Part shown: one piece after another, positions 1-7,127 of the stretch
How the letters are laid out: every line of letters starts with the position of its first letter
Numbering within the stretch: position 1 is the stretch's first letter
Assembly: GCA_002887195.1 (NCBI GenBank)
Contig: PJAB01001413.1
Coordinates: 1 to 14,654, forward strand
Length of the DNA: 14,654 nt
DNA from: Chrysochromulina parva
Lineage: Eukaryota; Haptophyta; Prymnesiales; Chrysochromulinaceae
Direction of reading: 5' to 3'
The notes under the pieces: model-generated
Database searches by the model: none
Told to the model about the DNA's origin: nothing
What the model saw: the letters and a program-made list of their open reading frames with translations, nothing else
Program-made: the position numbers and the translations under genes

Positions 1-230
1 CTGTTACGATGTGTTGTCGTAGACGGGGCCCGTCGGTCACACCTCCGTCCATAGCGATAGAGGCCCTCATGCTTGGGGGCCCGGAGCGTGTGCGCGTTTG
101 TGTTTCACAGCAGCAGCAGCCTCACTCACCGACCTCACCTCGGTCCTCTTTGGGTCTTTGGCTTTTCGCGCCGCTCGAGAGGCGGTGACAGCGGCGGCGT
201 CGAGGGAAGGGTTAGTCCTTTAGGAAGCGG
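1..230 (+). other. Upstream region and likely 5' UTR of the TLDc gene
   Basis: No coding sequence can be supported here. The stretch is GC-rich with a short CAG run near 110-120 and a pyrimidine-rich part around 120-170. It probably holds the core promoter and 5' UTR of the TLDc gene that starts at 231. No TATA box or other clear motif is visible. Confidence 0.5.
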
Positions 231-2173
231 ATGGGCGGAACGCTTTCGGCCGAGGAGCCGCCCGCGGAGGAGGCGCTCTTCGACCCCGAGGAGCTGAGGG
301 CGCTGCGCAATTGCTACGCCATGCTCGCCTCTCCGTCGAACGGCGCGCTGGAGATCACGGCGCTCCTCCCGTGGGCGGCGCTCTTTCGCAAGGGCTTCCC
401 GTGGGCAGCACTCTTCCGGAAGATGACCGCTGCGAGCACACCTGTACGCTGGCAGAGCTTCCTCGGCACAATCGCCAGATGCTGCAAGGCGCAGCGCAGC
501 GAACGGCTCGTGACGATTGCCTCCCTGTACTCTGGCGCGGATGACGCGCCGCTCGACAAGGCGGCGCTCAAGGCGATGCTGAGCGATGCGCTCACAGCCG
601 CGCGTGGCGGTGGCGATGAGCCCGCCGCCGTAGCAGCCACATCGTCCGAGCTTGATGCGGTCGTGGCCGACGTGCTGGCTGGCGCCGCAGGCGGCGCTGT
701 GCCCATCGAGGCTTGGATCGGTTGGGTCACGGCGCAGCTACCCAGCCTGCCGACAGCCGTCGAGGGCTTCCTACTGCACTACCTTTGCGCCGTCGGGCAC
801 GCCTCCGCCGCCGGCGCAGCCATACGCAGCCATAGCACTGCCGGCGCTGGCGGAACGCGCGGCAGCTCGGCCGCCCAGATCGCGACCTCGGCCGCCCAGA
901 TCGCGACCTCGGCGGTCCACGCGGAGGTACCCGCGTCGGTGCTCGCGCCGCTGCAGGAGCCGCTGCTCTCATGCGCCGAGGGACAGAGCGAGGGTACCGA
1001 GCTTCTCACACCGCCGAGCGCGTGGCTGCTCTCCCTTGCGATCAGCCGCGGCGCGCGCGAGGAGGCCGCCGACTGGCGCTGCGTGTACGCCTCCGAGGTG
1101 ATGGGCCTCTCGATGAACCGCTTCAGCCATCACGCGGATGGGTACGCCGGCCCGACGCTGCTGCTGGGGGGGCGCATGCAAGTGCTCACCACGGCGCGTC
1201 CTCCCCTTCCCCCACAGGTACGCCGGCCCGACGCTGCTGCTGGGGGGGCGCATGCAAGTGATCACCACGGCGCGTCCTCCCCTTTCCCCACAGGTACGCC
1301 GGCCCGACGCTGCTGCTAGTACTCACCGACGCGGCCGAGGTCTTCGGTGCGTACATGGACTCGGCGCTCAAGGGGGGCGCATGCAAGTGCTCACCACGGC
1401 GCTTCCTCCCCTTTCCCCACAGGTGCATACATTGACTCGGCGCTCAAGGGGTCGGATAAGTACTTTGGCAGCCCCAGCTGCCTCCTCTTCACCCTCGCCC
1501 CCACCTTCCACGTGTACAGGCCCACCGGGCTCGCGAAGAACTTCGCGCTCTACAACCCGCCGCAGAAAGGTCAGCTCGCCACCACGTCCTACCTCTCGAA
1601 GAGTAGCGGTCCACCGGTGCCAGAGGTGCTCGGCTTTGGCGGCCAGACGGCGCGCTTCAGGATGGTGCTCGAGGACGACATGAAGGTGCTGCGTTGGCAC
1701 GCCTCCGACACCACCTACGGGGCGCATGCAAGTGCTCACCACGGCGCGCCCTCCCCTTTCTCCACAGGTGCTGCGTTGGCACGCCTCCGACACCACCTAC
1801 GGGGCGCACCCGGCGCCGGGCGGAGCACCGGCCGAGGGAGTGCGCCATGTGCGCGCGCTGCGCTCGAGCTTTGGGGCTGTGGCGCATGCAAGTGCTCACC
1901 ACGGCGCCTCCTCCCCTTTCCCCACAGGTGCGCGCGCTCGAGCTTTGGGGCTGTGGCGGTGCGGACGCGGACAAGGTGCTGCGCGAGCTACGCAGCCGGC
2001 GCGTGCGGGACGCGAGCCGCGCGGGCAAGGTGGACCGCGGCGCCATGTTCGGGCTGGGTAAGGGAAATGACTGGCGATCAGAGGATAACCCAGACCGAAT
2101 GATCCTTGAGACCGCGGGCGCGCACACGTTCTACTCGCACCAGCTCGAGAAGCTGCCCGACGAGAACCATTGA
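231..2173 (+). CDS. TLDc-domain protein, MEAK7 (TLDC1)-like, N-myristoylation signal, five exons
   Basis: Spliced model: exons 231-1141, 1294-1346, 1423-1685, 1768-1848 and 1928-2173, giving 517 residues with exon phases 2, 1, 0, 0. Joining them restores one TLDc domain at about residues 280-445: CVYASEVMGLSMNRF, YAGPTLLLVL, VFGAYIDSALKG, CLLFTLAPTFHVYRPTG, LGFGGQ and finally VRALELWG. The tail (GKGNDW..., ending PDENH) resembles the end of MEAK7, a membrane-associated TLDc protein linked to mTOR and lysosomes in animals. The N-terminus MGGTLS fits an N-myristoylation site (Gly2, Ser6), as in MEAK7. ATG 231 has a G at +4 and is the first in frame. Residues about 1-275 are Ala-rich with no recognised domain. 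In other TLDc proteins (OXR1, NCOA7) the domain binds the V-ATPase, so such a role is possible here but inferred. All introns are introner-like. Without splicing the frame ends at 1319. Confidence 0.85.
368..427 (+). repeat. 30-bp in-frame tandem duplication in TLDc exon 1
   Basis: Two adjacent 30-bp units (368-397 and 398-427) both encode PWAALFRK. In the 24 bases of that peptide I count four differences, all silent (two GCG/GCA, TTT/TTC, CGC/CGG). This suggests an older duplication kept under protein-level selection. Confidence 0.8.
867..908 (+). repeat. 21-bp in-frame tandem duplication in TLDc exon 1
   Basis: Two identical adjacent 21-bp units, 867-887 and 888-908, each encode about SAAQIAT. 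There is no divergence between them, so the duplication looks recent. It lies in the Ala-rich part before the TLDc domain. Confidence 0.9.
1142..1217 (+). mobile_element. Introner-like element copy 1 (first half of TLDc intron 1)
   Basis: A 76-nt unit made of a 24-bp copy of the following exon (1142-1165, starting GTACGCC) and a 52-bp core (1166-1217) with GGGGGGGCGCATGCAAGTG and an end of CCCCCACAG. It is repeated in direct tandem by the next 76 nt. The 5' splice site comes from the duplicated exon sequence and the 3' splice site from the core. CTCAC in the core could be the branch point. Confidence 0.85.
1218..1293 (+). mobile_element. Introner-like element copy 2 (second half of TLDc intron 1)
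   Basis: A second 76-nt unit, nearly identical to the first (GTGATCACC instead of GTGCTCACC, plus one C/T change in the pyrimidine tract). It ends CCCCACAG and is followed by the real exon copy GTACGCC at 1294. The full intron is therefore 1142-1293. The internal boundary at 1217/1218 reads CACAG|GTACG and could act as a recursive splice site. Confidence 0.85.
1347..1422 (+). mobile_element. Introner-like element copy 3 (TLDc intron 2)
   Basis: A 76-nt intron. Bases 1347-1375 copy the 29 bp of exon that begin at 1423 with two mismatches (GTGCGTACATGG against GTGCATACATTG). The core at about 1376-1422 shares GCGCATGCAAGTG and CACCACGGCG and ends CCCCTTTCCCCACAG. Splicing joins TTCG to GTGCATAC, giving VFGAYIDSALKG, a standard TLDc stretch. 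Confidence 0.85.
1686..1767 (+). mobile_element. Introner-like element copy 4 (TLDc intron 3)
   Basis: An 82-nt intron between ATGAAG and GTGCTGCG. Up to 41 bases from 1686 are identical to the exon from 1768, the last several being shared between exon and core (GGGGCGCA). The core then continues TGCAAGTGCTCACCACGGCG and ends CTCCACAG. The perfect duplicate suggests a young insertion. Splicing gives DDMKVLRWHASDTTYG, as expected in TLDc proteins. Confidence 0.85.
1849..1927 (+). mobile_element. Introner-like element copy 5 (TLDc intron 4)
   Basis: A 79-nt intron. Its first 36 bases copy the exon from 1928 except for a 5-bp length difference in the GCGC-rich start; CGAGCTTTGGGGCTGTGGCG is shared exactly. 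The core CATGCAAGTGCTCACC to CCCCACAG follows. Splicing gives EGVRHVRALELWG, the last strand of the TLDc domain. Confidence 0.85.
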
Positions 2174-2354
2174 GCGAGATCCGTTGTTGCGCGAGCGAAG
2201 CAAGCTGAGCGCCTTTACCTTGATCACAGTGAGGAATCAGGATTGTCGGCCGCGTCGTGATCATCATGATTTTAAAGGTAGTCTGGCAGGAGAAGGGTCG
2301 TTCGGCTGCGTACCGGTAGGCCAGGGAGAGTCGACCGACTGCCCATTCACGCAC
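2174..2354 (+). other. Intergenic spacer between the TLDc and nucleotidase genes
   Basis: These 181 bp between tandem genes should hold the TLDc 3' UTR and the promoter or 5' UTR of the next gene. A small near-palindrome, GATCATCATGATTTTAAAGG, lies around 2259-2278. No polyadenylation signal is identifiable. Confidence 0.4.
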
Positions 2355-3083
2355 ATGTTCACACTACGGCGGTGCGTGCTGCGTGCGGGCCCGAGGGGTG
2401 TGCGCGTCCAAAACCCGACAAGAGAGATGATAGCCAGTGGAAAGCGCACCAGCGATGCTGCATCTGTGACGGATGCGGATTGCTTGTCCAAGTCGCACCG
2501 AGCCACTATCGTCCTAGTCGACATGGATGGCGTGCTCGCTAACTTTGACCAACGAGTGTTTGACGTGCTCTCCGAGCGCCACCCTGAGGTGGAGCAGCCT
2601 GCCAAGGACGAGCGTCTCTTCCCGCTCAAGAACTCATTCGCCACCGAGCACCACGCCTTGCTCCATGCCATCATGACCGAGCCGGGGTTCTTTGCGAGCC
2701 TGGCGCCCATCGAAGGCGCCGTCGACTCGATGCACGCCATGCTGGCCCATGGCCTGGACGTGCGCATCTGTTCCGCGCCGCTTGCATCGTCGCCTGCGTG
2801 CGCGGCCGAGAAGGTGGCCTGGGTGGCCGAGCACCTCGGGAAGGAGTGGGTCGACCGCCTGATCCTTACCAGAGACAAGACATACGTGCGAGGCGACTAC
2901 CTGATCGACGACGCGCCCGTCGCCAAGGGCAGCGGCCTCGAGCCGACGTGGGAGCACATTTACATGGAACAGCCATACAACCGTCCGGGAAAGCCGAAAG
3001 CGGACCCGCAGCGCCGCAGGCTCACGCGTTGGACGAGCTGGCGCGAAGTGATCCCCCAGTCAACCTCCGCCGAAGCGCTCTGA
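2355..3083 (+). CDS. NT5C: 5'(3')-deoxyribonucleotidase (HAD superfamily, NT5C type)
   Basis: The enzyme dephosphorylates deoxyribonucleoside monophosphates, mainly dUMP and dTMP in characterised members, and limits dNTP pools. The 242-residue product shows motif I DMDGVLANFD (nucleophile Asp56, general acid Asp58), motif II ICSAPL, the EKVAWVAEHLG segment, LILTRDKT with the motif III lysine, and LIDDAP with the Mg-binding acidic pair. All are in family order, ending with PTWEHIYMEQPYNRPG and a Trp-rich tail. From ATG 2355 the first 25 residues (MFTLRRCVLRAGPRGVRVQN...) are Arg-rich and lack acidic residues before Glu24, which could be an organelle transit peptide like that of mitochondrial NT5M. 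ATG 2427 (MIASGKR) would give a cytosolic form; I cannot decide between them. It is a single exon, co-directional with its neighbours. The family call is firm and the start is uncertain. Confidence 0.88.
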   Translation: MFTLRRCVLRAGPRGVRVQNPTREMIASGKRTSDAASVTDADCLSKSHRATIVLVDMDGVLANFDQRVFDVLSERHPEVEQPAKDERLFPLKNSFATEHHALLHAIMTEPGFFASLAPIEGAVDSMHAMLAHGLDVRICSAPLASSPACAAEKVAWVAEHLGKEWVDRLILTRDKTYVRGDYLIDDAPVAKGSGLEPTWEHIYMEQPYNRPGKPKADPQRRRLTRWTSWREVIPQSTSAEAL

Positions 3084-3259
3084 GAATGCGAACGAAGCAT
3101 CGCCCGCCCGCTCTAAAAGTAAGAGTACGAGAAAAGACTGTCAGTTGAGTTGGAAGGTTTTCACAGCGGACTGAAGGTTTCTTGTCGTGAACGGCCCAAA
3201 ATGCGTGTCGACCCGCCACAACCGCTCTCGCACGACGGCGCGAGAGCCGGAAGGTGCAG
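3084..3259 (+). other. Intergenic spacer before the RCC1 gene
   Basis: These 176 bp must hold the nucleotidase 3' UTR and the RCC1-gene promoter or leader. No clear regulatory motif is visible. Confidence 0.35.
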
Positions 3260-5221
3260 ATGGCGCAGAATGTGATCCGCAAGGCCTTCGACCCGCTCGC
3301 AGCAGCATTGGTCAGCAGCGCTTCGGCGCCGGCTGAGCACGGCAAGGTCTACGTTTGCGGCTCGACGGAGCATGGCGCCGCGGGCCACACCGGGCCCGCC
3401 GCCGCGCCGGCCAAGAGCCACAGCCGGAAGCACCTCCACGAGGAGCACCACGCGCCGCTGCGGACGCCGCACCTGCTCACGTCGCTCGTCGAGACGCAGG
3501 TGGCACAGGTGAGCTGCGGGTGGCGGCACAGCGTGCTCGTGCTCTCCGACGGCGAGCTATACGCGTGCGGCGACAATGAGTACGGCAAGTGCGGCTTCGG
3601 CGACACGGCGGCGCGGCCGGAGCCGACGCGCGTGCCGATTCCACTGCAAGTGGGCGCGCCGCCCTCGCACGTGGTGCGCGTGGCCACCGTATCGTGTGGC
3701 CGCTCGCACAGCGCCTTCGTGTGCACTGTGGGCGAGCTCTACACATTCGGGCTGGGGCTCTATGGCCAGCTCGGCCACCGCACGCTCACGGCTCAGACGA
3801 CGCCACGACGCGTGGACGGGCTGGGCGGTCCGGTGGTGTCGGTCTCATGCGGCGGACTGCACACACTCCTCGTGCGCGCTGATGGACGCGCTCTCTCGTG
3901 TGGCTTCAACGACTCAGGGCGGCTCGGCCGACCACTCGGTGGCGAGGTACCTCCGCCTCCGCGCTCGCCGCCCCCGCCTCCTCGCTCGCCACCGACCGCG
4001 GGCTCTCCCCCGCGTGCACGCTCGCCGCCCCCGCCTCCGCGCTCGCCGCCACCGCCACCGCGCTCCCCACCAGCAACGGTCTCAGCGATGGGATGGTTCG
4101 GTTTCGGCGTCGGCGCGACGGCTGAGGAGCGCAAGGTGCCGCCCCCTCCTCCGCGCTCCTCGGCTCCACCGCCAGGCTCGCCTCCTCCGACGGGCGCCGT
4201 GGCGGGGGCTCCGGCCGAGTGCTACGCGCGCTTCGAGGCTGTCATCTTCGGTGGGGTCCCCTCGTCCACCGACGCGTTCGCGGTCGTCGCGGTGGCGGCC
4301 GGTGGAGCTCACTCGGCGCTCGTCCTCGCTGACGGGGCGGTGTACACGTGTGGTCGAGGCGAGTGCGGCCAGCTCGGCCACGCCGCGGTGCATGCGGAGC
4401 ACACCCCGCGCCGTATCCATGCTCTCAAAGGGCATCGCATTCGACGAGCCGCCGCGGGCGAAGCCCACTCTCTCTTCCTCACCGCCCAAGGCGTTCCTTA
4501 CGCGTGTGGCTCAGGCGGCTTCGGGCGGCTCGGGCTGGGCGGACGCGCAAATGTGCTCTCGCCTGTTCCTGTGGGCTCCCTCTCCGCGCACGTCGTCGTC
4601 CAGATCTCAGCAGGGGAGGCGCACTCCGCCTTCGTCACCGAAAGCGGCGTTGTCTTCACGTGCGGCGACGACGGGCTCGGCGCATGTGGTATGCACGGCG
4701 GCGGGGCCGCGGCGACCGTGACTCAGTCGGTGCTGCTGCCGCAGACGCCGCCCAAGTTCACGCGTGAGGGCGTCCACGTCCTAGGCGCCAGCTGCGGCGG
4801 CGCGCACACCGCCTTCGTGCTGCGCACCGTCATCGATCCTAAAGAGGACTACCGCGAGGACCAAGTCGCAATGGCCGCGACGGTCATCGAGTCCTTTTTC
4901 CGAGGCACGCACGTGCGAGCGGTGCGCGAGGCGGCGGCCGCGCGCAAGGCCAAGAAGCGCAACCTGACGGTGGCCACCATCTTCCAGTCAAGACGCGACG
5001 CGAGCATCCGCCTCATCCAATCGCAGTGGCGCATCGGGCTGCGCCTGCGAGCCGCAGAGCGCAACGCGCAGCTCGAGCGCATGCGTAATATGGGCTTCGG
5101 GCCCGGCAAGGACCCGCCTGGCTGGGGCGCGGCCAAGACTCAGCTCAGCGCCGCCCTTGTCGGCACCGCCTTCATCGCGGCGGCCGAGGGCGCCAACGTC
5201 ACCAAGCCGAGCTGGAACTGA
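3260..5221 (+). CDS. RCC1-like beta-propeller protein with Pro-rich insert and C-terminal IQ-like motifs
   Basis: This 653-residue, apparently single-exon protein starts at ATG 3260 (context GCAGATGGCG). It carries RCC1 repeats with the typical pattern, for example VSCGWRHSVLVLSDGELYACG, VSCGRSHSAFVCTVGELYTFG, VSCGGLHTLLV, AAGGAHSALVLADGAVYTCG and ISAGEAHSAFVTESGVVFTCG, which together suggest one seven-bladed propeller. The propeller is interrupted at about residues 230-320 by a low-complexity block of PPPPPRSPP repeats around a short MGWFGFGVG segment. After the propeller come two IQ-like helices, VIESFFRGTHVRAVR (about 540-555) and IRLIQSQWRIGLRLR (about 582-596), which may bind calmodulin or similar light chains. 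RCC1-type propellers serve many roles, including Ran exchange and protein scaffolding. Nothing here marks it as a true Ran exchange factor, so the function is undefined. Confidence 0.85.
   Translation: MAQNVIRKAFDPLAAALVSSASAPAEHGKVYVCGSTEHGAAGHTGPAAAPAKSHSRKHLHEEHHAPLRTPHLLTSLVETQVAQVSCGWRHSVLVLSDGELYACGDNEYGKCGFGDTAARPEPTRVPIPLQVGAPPSHVVRVATVSCGRSHSAFVCTVGELYTFGLGLYGQLGHRTLTAQTTPRRVDGLGGPVVSVSCGGLHTLLVRADGRALSCGFNDSGRLGRPLGGEVPPPPRSPPPPPRSPPTAGSPPRARSPPPPPRSPPPPPRSPPATVSAMGWFGFGVGATAEERKVPPPPPRSSAPPPGSPPPTGAVAGAPAECYARFEAVIFGGVPSSTDAFAVVAVAAGGAHSALVLADGAVYTCGRGECGQLGHAAVHAEHTPRRIHALKGHRIRRAAAGEAHSLFLTAQGVPYACGSGGFGRLGLGGRANVLSPVPVGSLSAHVVVQISAGEAHSAFVTESGVVFTCGDDGLGACGMHGGGAAATVTQSVLLPQTPPKFTREGVHVLGASCGGAHTAFVLRTVIDPKEDYREDQVAMAATVIESFFRGTHVRAVREAAAARKAKKRNLTVATIFQSRRDASIRLIQSQWRIGLRLRAAERNAQLERMRNMGFGPGKDPPGWGAAKTQLSAALVGTAFIAAAEGANVTKPSWN
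3947..4219 (+). repeat. Pro/Ser/Arg low-complexity block inside the RCC1 propeller (possible unspliced intron)
   Basis: Repeats of CCGCCTCCGCGCTCGCCG encode PPPPRSP units in two runs. The block starts right after GGCGAG with GTACCT, which fits the GTRC donors of other introns here, and an in-frame AG lies at 4218-4219. Removing 273 nt would leave a normal-looking propeller (PLGGE joined to CYARFEAV). The acceptor would be GAG, unlike the CAG of every other intron. I keep the block as coding. Confidence 0.5.
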
Positions 5222-5561
5222 GGCTGGTGTCTCGGTTCGCGCGCTTGACCCGCCTCCGCGCGGTGCAACGTCGACGAAACAAGTCACGTGTCAGATCGTC
5301 AGAGAACCATCCTCCGCTCCACGGTTATGAAACTTTCTTTGAAGTGATATGTTGATATGCGCGTTCACGACCGGACGGGTAAAATAGCCGGGCGGCCACG
5401 CTTGCCCACGCGGAGCCGGATCGAACGATCTTGAACATACTCTCGAGAAACGTTGAGACTTCAGAGAGAGATCAATTCCAGCACGTCACTCAGACGGCCC
5501 TCGGCCCAGGTGTTGCACCGAGCGGTCAGCGCGCATGGGGCCAGCCAACGCTCCCCATGAT
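5222..5561. other. Convergent intergenic region between RCC1 and UBE2J genes
   Basis: This 340-bp stretch separates the two stop codons and should contain both 3' UTRs and polyadenylation sites. Around 5325-5360 it is richer in A and T than its surroundings. I see no gene, RNA or repeat that I can support. Confidence 0.5.
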
Positions 5562-6714
5562 TTACGCGTCGTTGGCGTCAACCATGAGCTTGCGTGACAA
5601 GAGGAGCGCGATCGCGCCCACGAGCGCCGCCGCCAACAAGCCGAGCCAATCGACCGAATGCGGCGCCGCGGCCGTGGCGGGCGGCGGGCCTGGGCGGGCA
5701 GGGGCCGAGGCGGGCGCGGCGGCCGGCGACTCTCTCGCTGCGGCGGCCAATGCGGACGGTACCGCCGCCTGACTGGCTCGGGCAGGGCTGGGAGCGGTGA
5801 GCTCGGGACGGCGCTCGGGACGGCTGCTCACCTCGGTGGCGGCCGCGGCAGCGGCGCCACTGTAGTCCTCACTGCTGCTGGCGGCGGCGCCGCCGCTGCT
5901 GTTGCCACCGCCGCCGCTGCTGCTGCCAGCGCCGCCGCTGCTGCTACCAGCGCCAGCGCCTTCGGCGTCGGTGCTCGTGCTTGCGCCCGGGGCCGCGGAC
6001 TCGGAAGTAGTCGCGGAAGCACCCGAGGCCGCACCCGATGCCGCCGCGGGTGCCTCATGGGCAAACGTAAGCTCTGCAGGGGCCGGCGGCAGGGTGCTGG
6101 CGGTTGCGACGCCCGTGTCGGTCTCGGCGAGGGGCAGCGTGTCCGCCATGCATAGGTGGCAGGTGGGGCACCGCCAGCGGCGAGAGTCGACGGCGAGCTT
6201 ACGCCGCTCGCCGTCCGTGTAATCAAGCCCCGCGAGTGCCCCCTCAGCCTTCGTCGGGAAGAAGGCGATGAGCGCCGTGATGATCGTGCGGATGCCCCAC
6301 GCCGGCTGCCAGTGCTCTGGATGGTGCGCCGAAACGGAGAGGCAGATCTTCTTGCCGACGGTGAAGCGGCCAGAGGCATTGAGTAGCGTGATCGAAGGCG
6401 GCTTGAAGGGGTACTCGGGAGGCAGCGTGATGCGCCCGTGGTAGCGGCCGCCCTCAAAGGCCGTGCCCGGCGGGCCGCGGATGGTGAAGTGCCATTCGAA
6501 GAGGTTGTCCTCGAGCGGGGATGCTTCAAAGTCTGGGTTGGCTCCTGCCTCCGCAATCTGCGCGCGCGCGTGCATTCAGGCACCGCCGTGCTCAAGTGGC
6601 ATGATGGACGCAGCCGCGCAAGCAGAGGGTGGCGGGAGTGGCGGCATGCACCTCGCGAGCCTCGCGCATGATTCGCTTGACGGCCGGATTGTTGGTGTTC
6701 ACGTTTGAGATCAT
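5562..6714 (-). CDS. UBE2J1: Tail-anchored ubiquitin-conjugating enzyme E2 J1-like (ERAD), two exons
   Basis: Model on the minus strand: exon 1 6714-6652 (21 codons) and exon 2 6557-5562, 352 residues. Exon 1 encodes NTNNPAVKRIMREARE, the conserved N-terminal helix of Ubc6/UBE2J enzymes. Without it the frame would start inside the intron. Exon 2 gives LEDNLFEWHF, YHGRITLPPEYPFKPPS, the catalytic loop KKICLSVSAHHPEHWQPAW (Cys93, with the HPE that replaces HPN in this subfamily) and PTKAEGALAGLDYT. After about residue 155 comes a long Ser/Gly/Ala-rich linker. The C-terminus has one hydrophobic segment, WLGLLAAALVGAIALLL, followed by a short hydrophilic tail, typical of a tail-anchored ER protein facing the cytosol. 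Known family members work with ER ligases in degradation of misfolded proteins. The closest relatives look like UBE2J1 and plant UBC32 rather than UBE2J2. The 5' end is divergent from the ABC1 gene. Confidence 0.92.
6558..6651 (-). other. Intron 1 of the UBE2J1-like gene
   Basis: A 94-nt intron on the minus strand, starting GTGCATGCCG (from 6651) and ending in an alternating CG run plus CAG (at 6558). It is placed by the join of MREARE to IAEAGANPDF, which restores the UBE2J N-terminus. It has no similarity to the introner core. CCTGAATG near the 3' end may hold the branch point. Confidence 0.88.
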
Positions 6715-7127
6715 GGTTGCTCTTGCGTCGCGCCGTCGACTCGCTTGGTCCGTGCGACGATCGTGCGTGGCAGCGGACGGACGTGTCGTCCCTGTGCCGG
6801 AACACCACGTCGCTCACGAAACAGAAGTTTGGTCCACTTTGACTTTCTAGCCATTCACTACACGAGGATACAAGCGGGCGCCCCACAGGTGCGTGCTCTC
6901 GCTCCTCGGCGAGGTGAGCCTGTGGCGGCGGAGCCCCTCTCCAGCCTCTCGAGACCACTGCCTTCTACATTGTCCTGGACTCTCCAATGGGGGGCAGTGG
7001 CGCTCGTCGAGGCCTGGACGTTACACACGTCATGTTCAGCCAGTATGAGCAAACGAAGCTCACATCGCGACGCCACATGCCACACACGAAATGTCTCGGC
7101 AACTTGGGCGGTGCGAACGCAAATTCG
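6715..7127. promoter_or_regulatory. Shared divergent upstream region of UBE2J1-like and ABC1 genes
   Basis: The two start codons (6714 minus, 7128 plus) are 413 bp apart and point away from each other, so both promoters and 5' UTRs must lie here. Upstream in-frame ATGs exist for the ABC1 gene (6987, 7032, 7077) and could extend its N-terminus. No TATA box is seen. Confidence 0.55.

Noticed and set aside
73..297. A small plus-strand open frame before the TLDc gene
   Set aside because: It has no ATG at its start, overlaps the real start in another frame and its Arg/Ser-rich product resembles no family.
1142..1927. A CRISPR-like array of repeats in the TLDc region
   Set aside because: The spacers between repeated cores are continuous coding exons of a eukaryotic TLDc domain, and repeat ends are splice sites.
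2106..2354. N-terminal extension of the nucleotidase to 2106
   Set aside because: It would overlap the TLDc coding end in another frame and has no sign of conservation. ATG 2355 or 2427 is more likely.
5405..5430. A CGTTCGATCC stretch on the minus strand resembling a tRNA B box
   Set aside because: No matching A box, anticodon arm or acceptor stem can be drawn at the right distance, so no tRNA is called.
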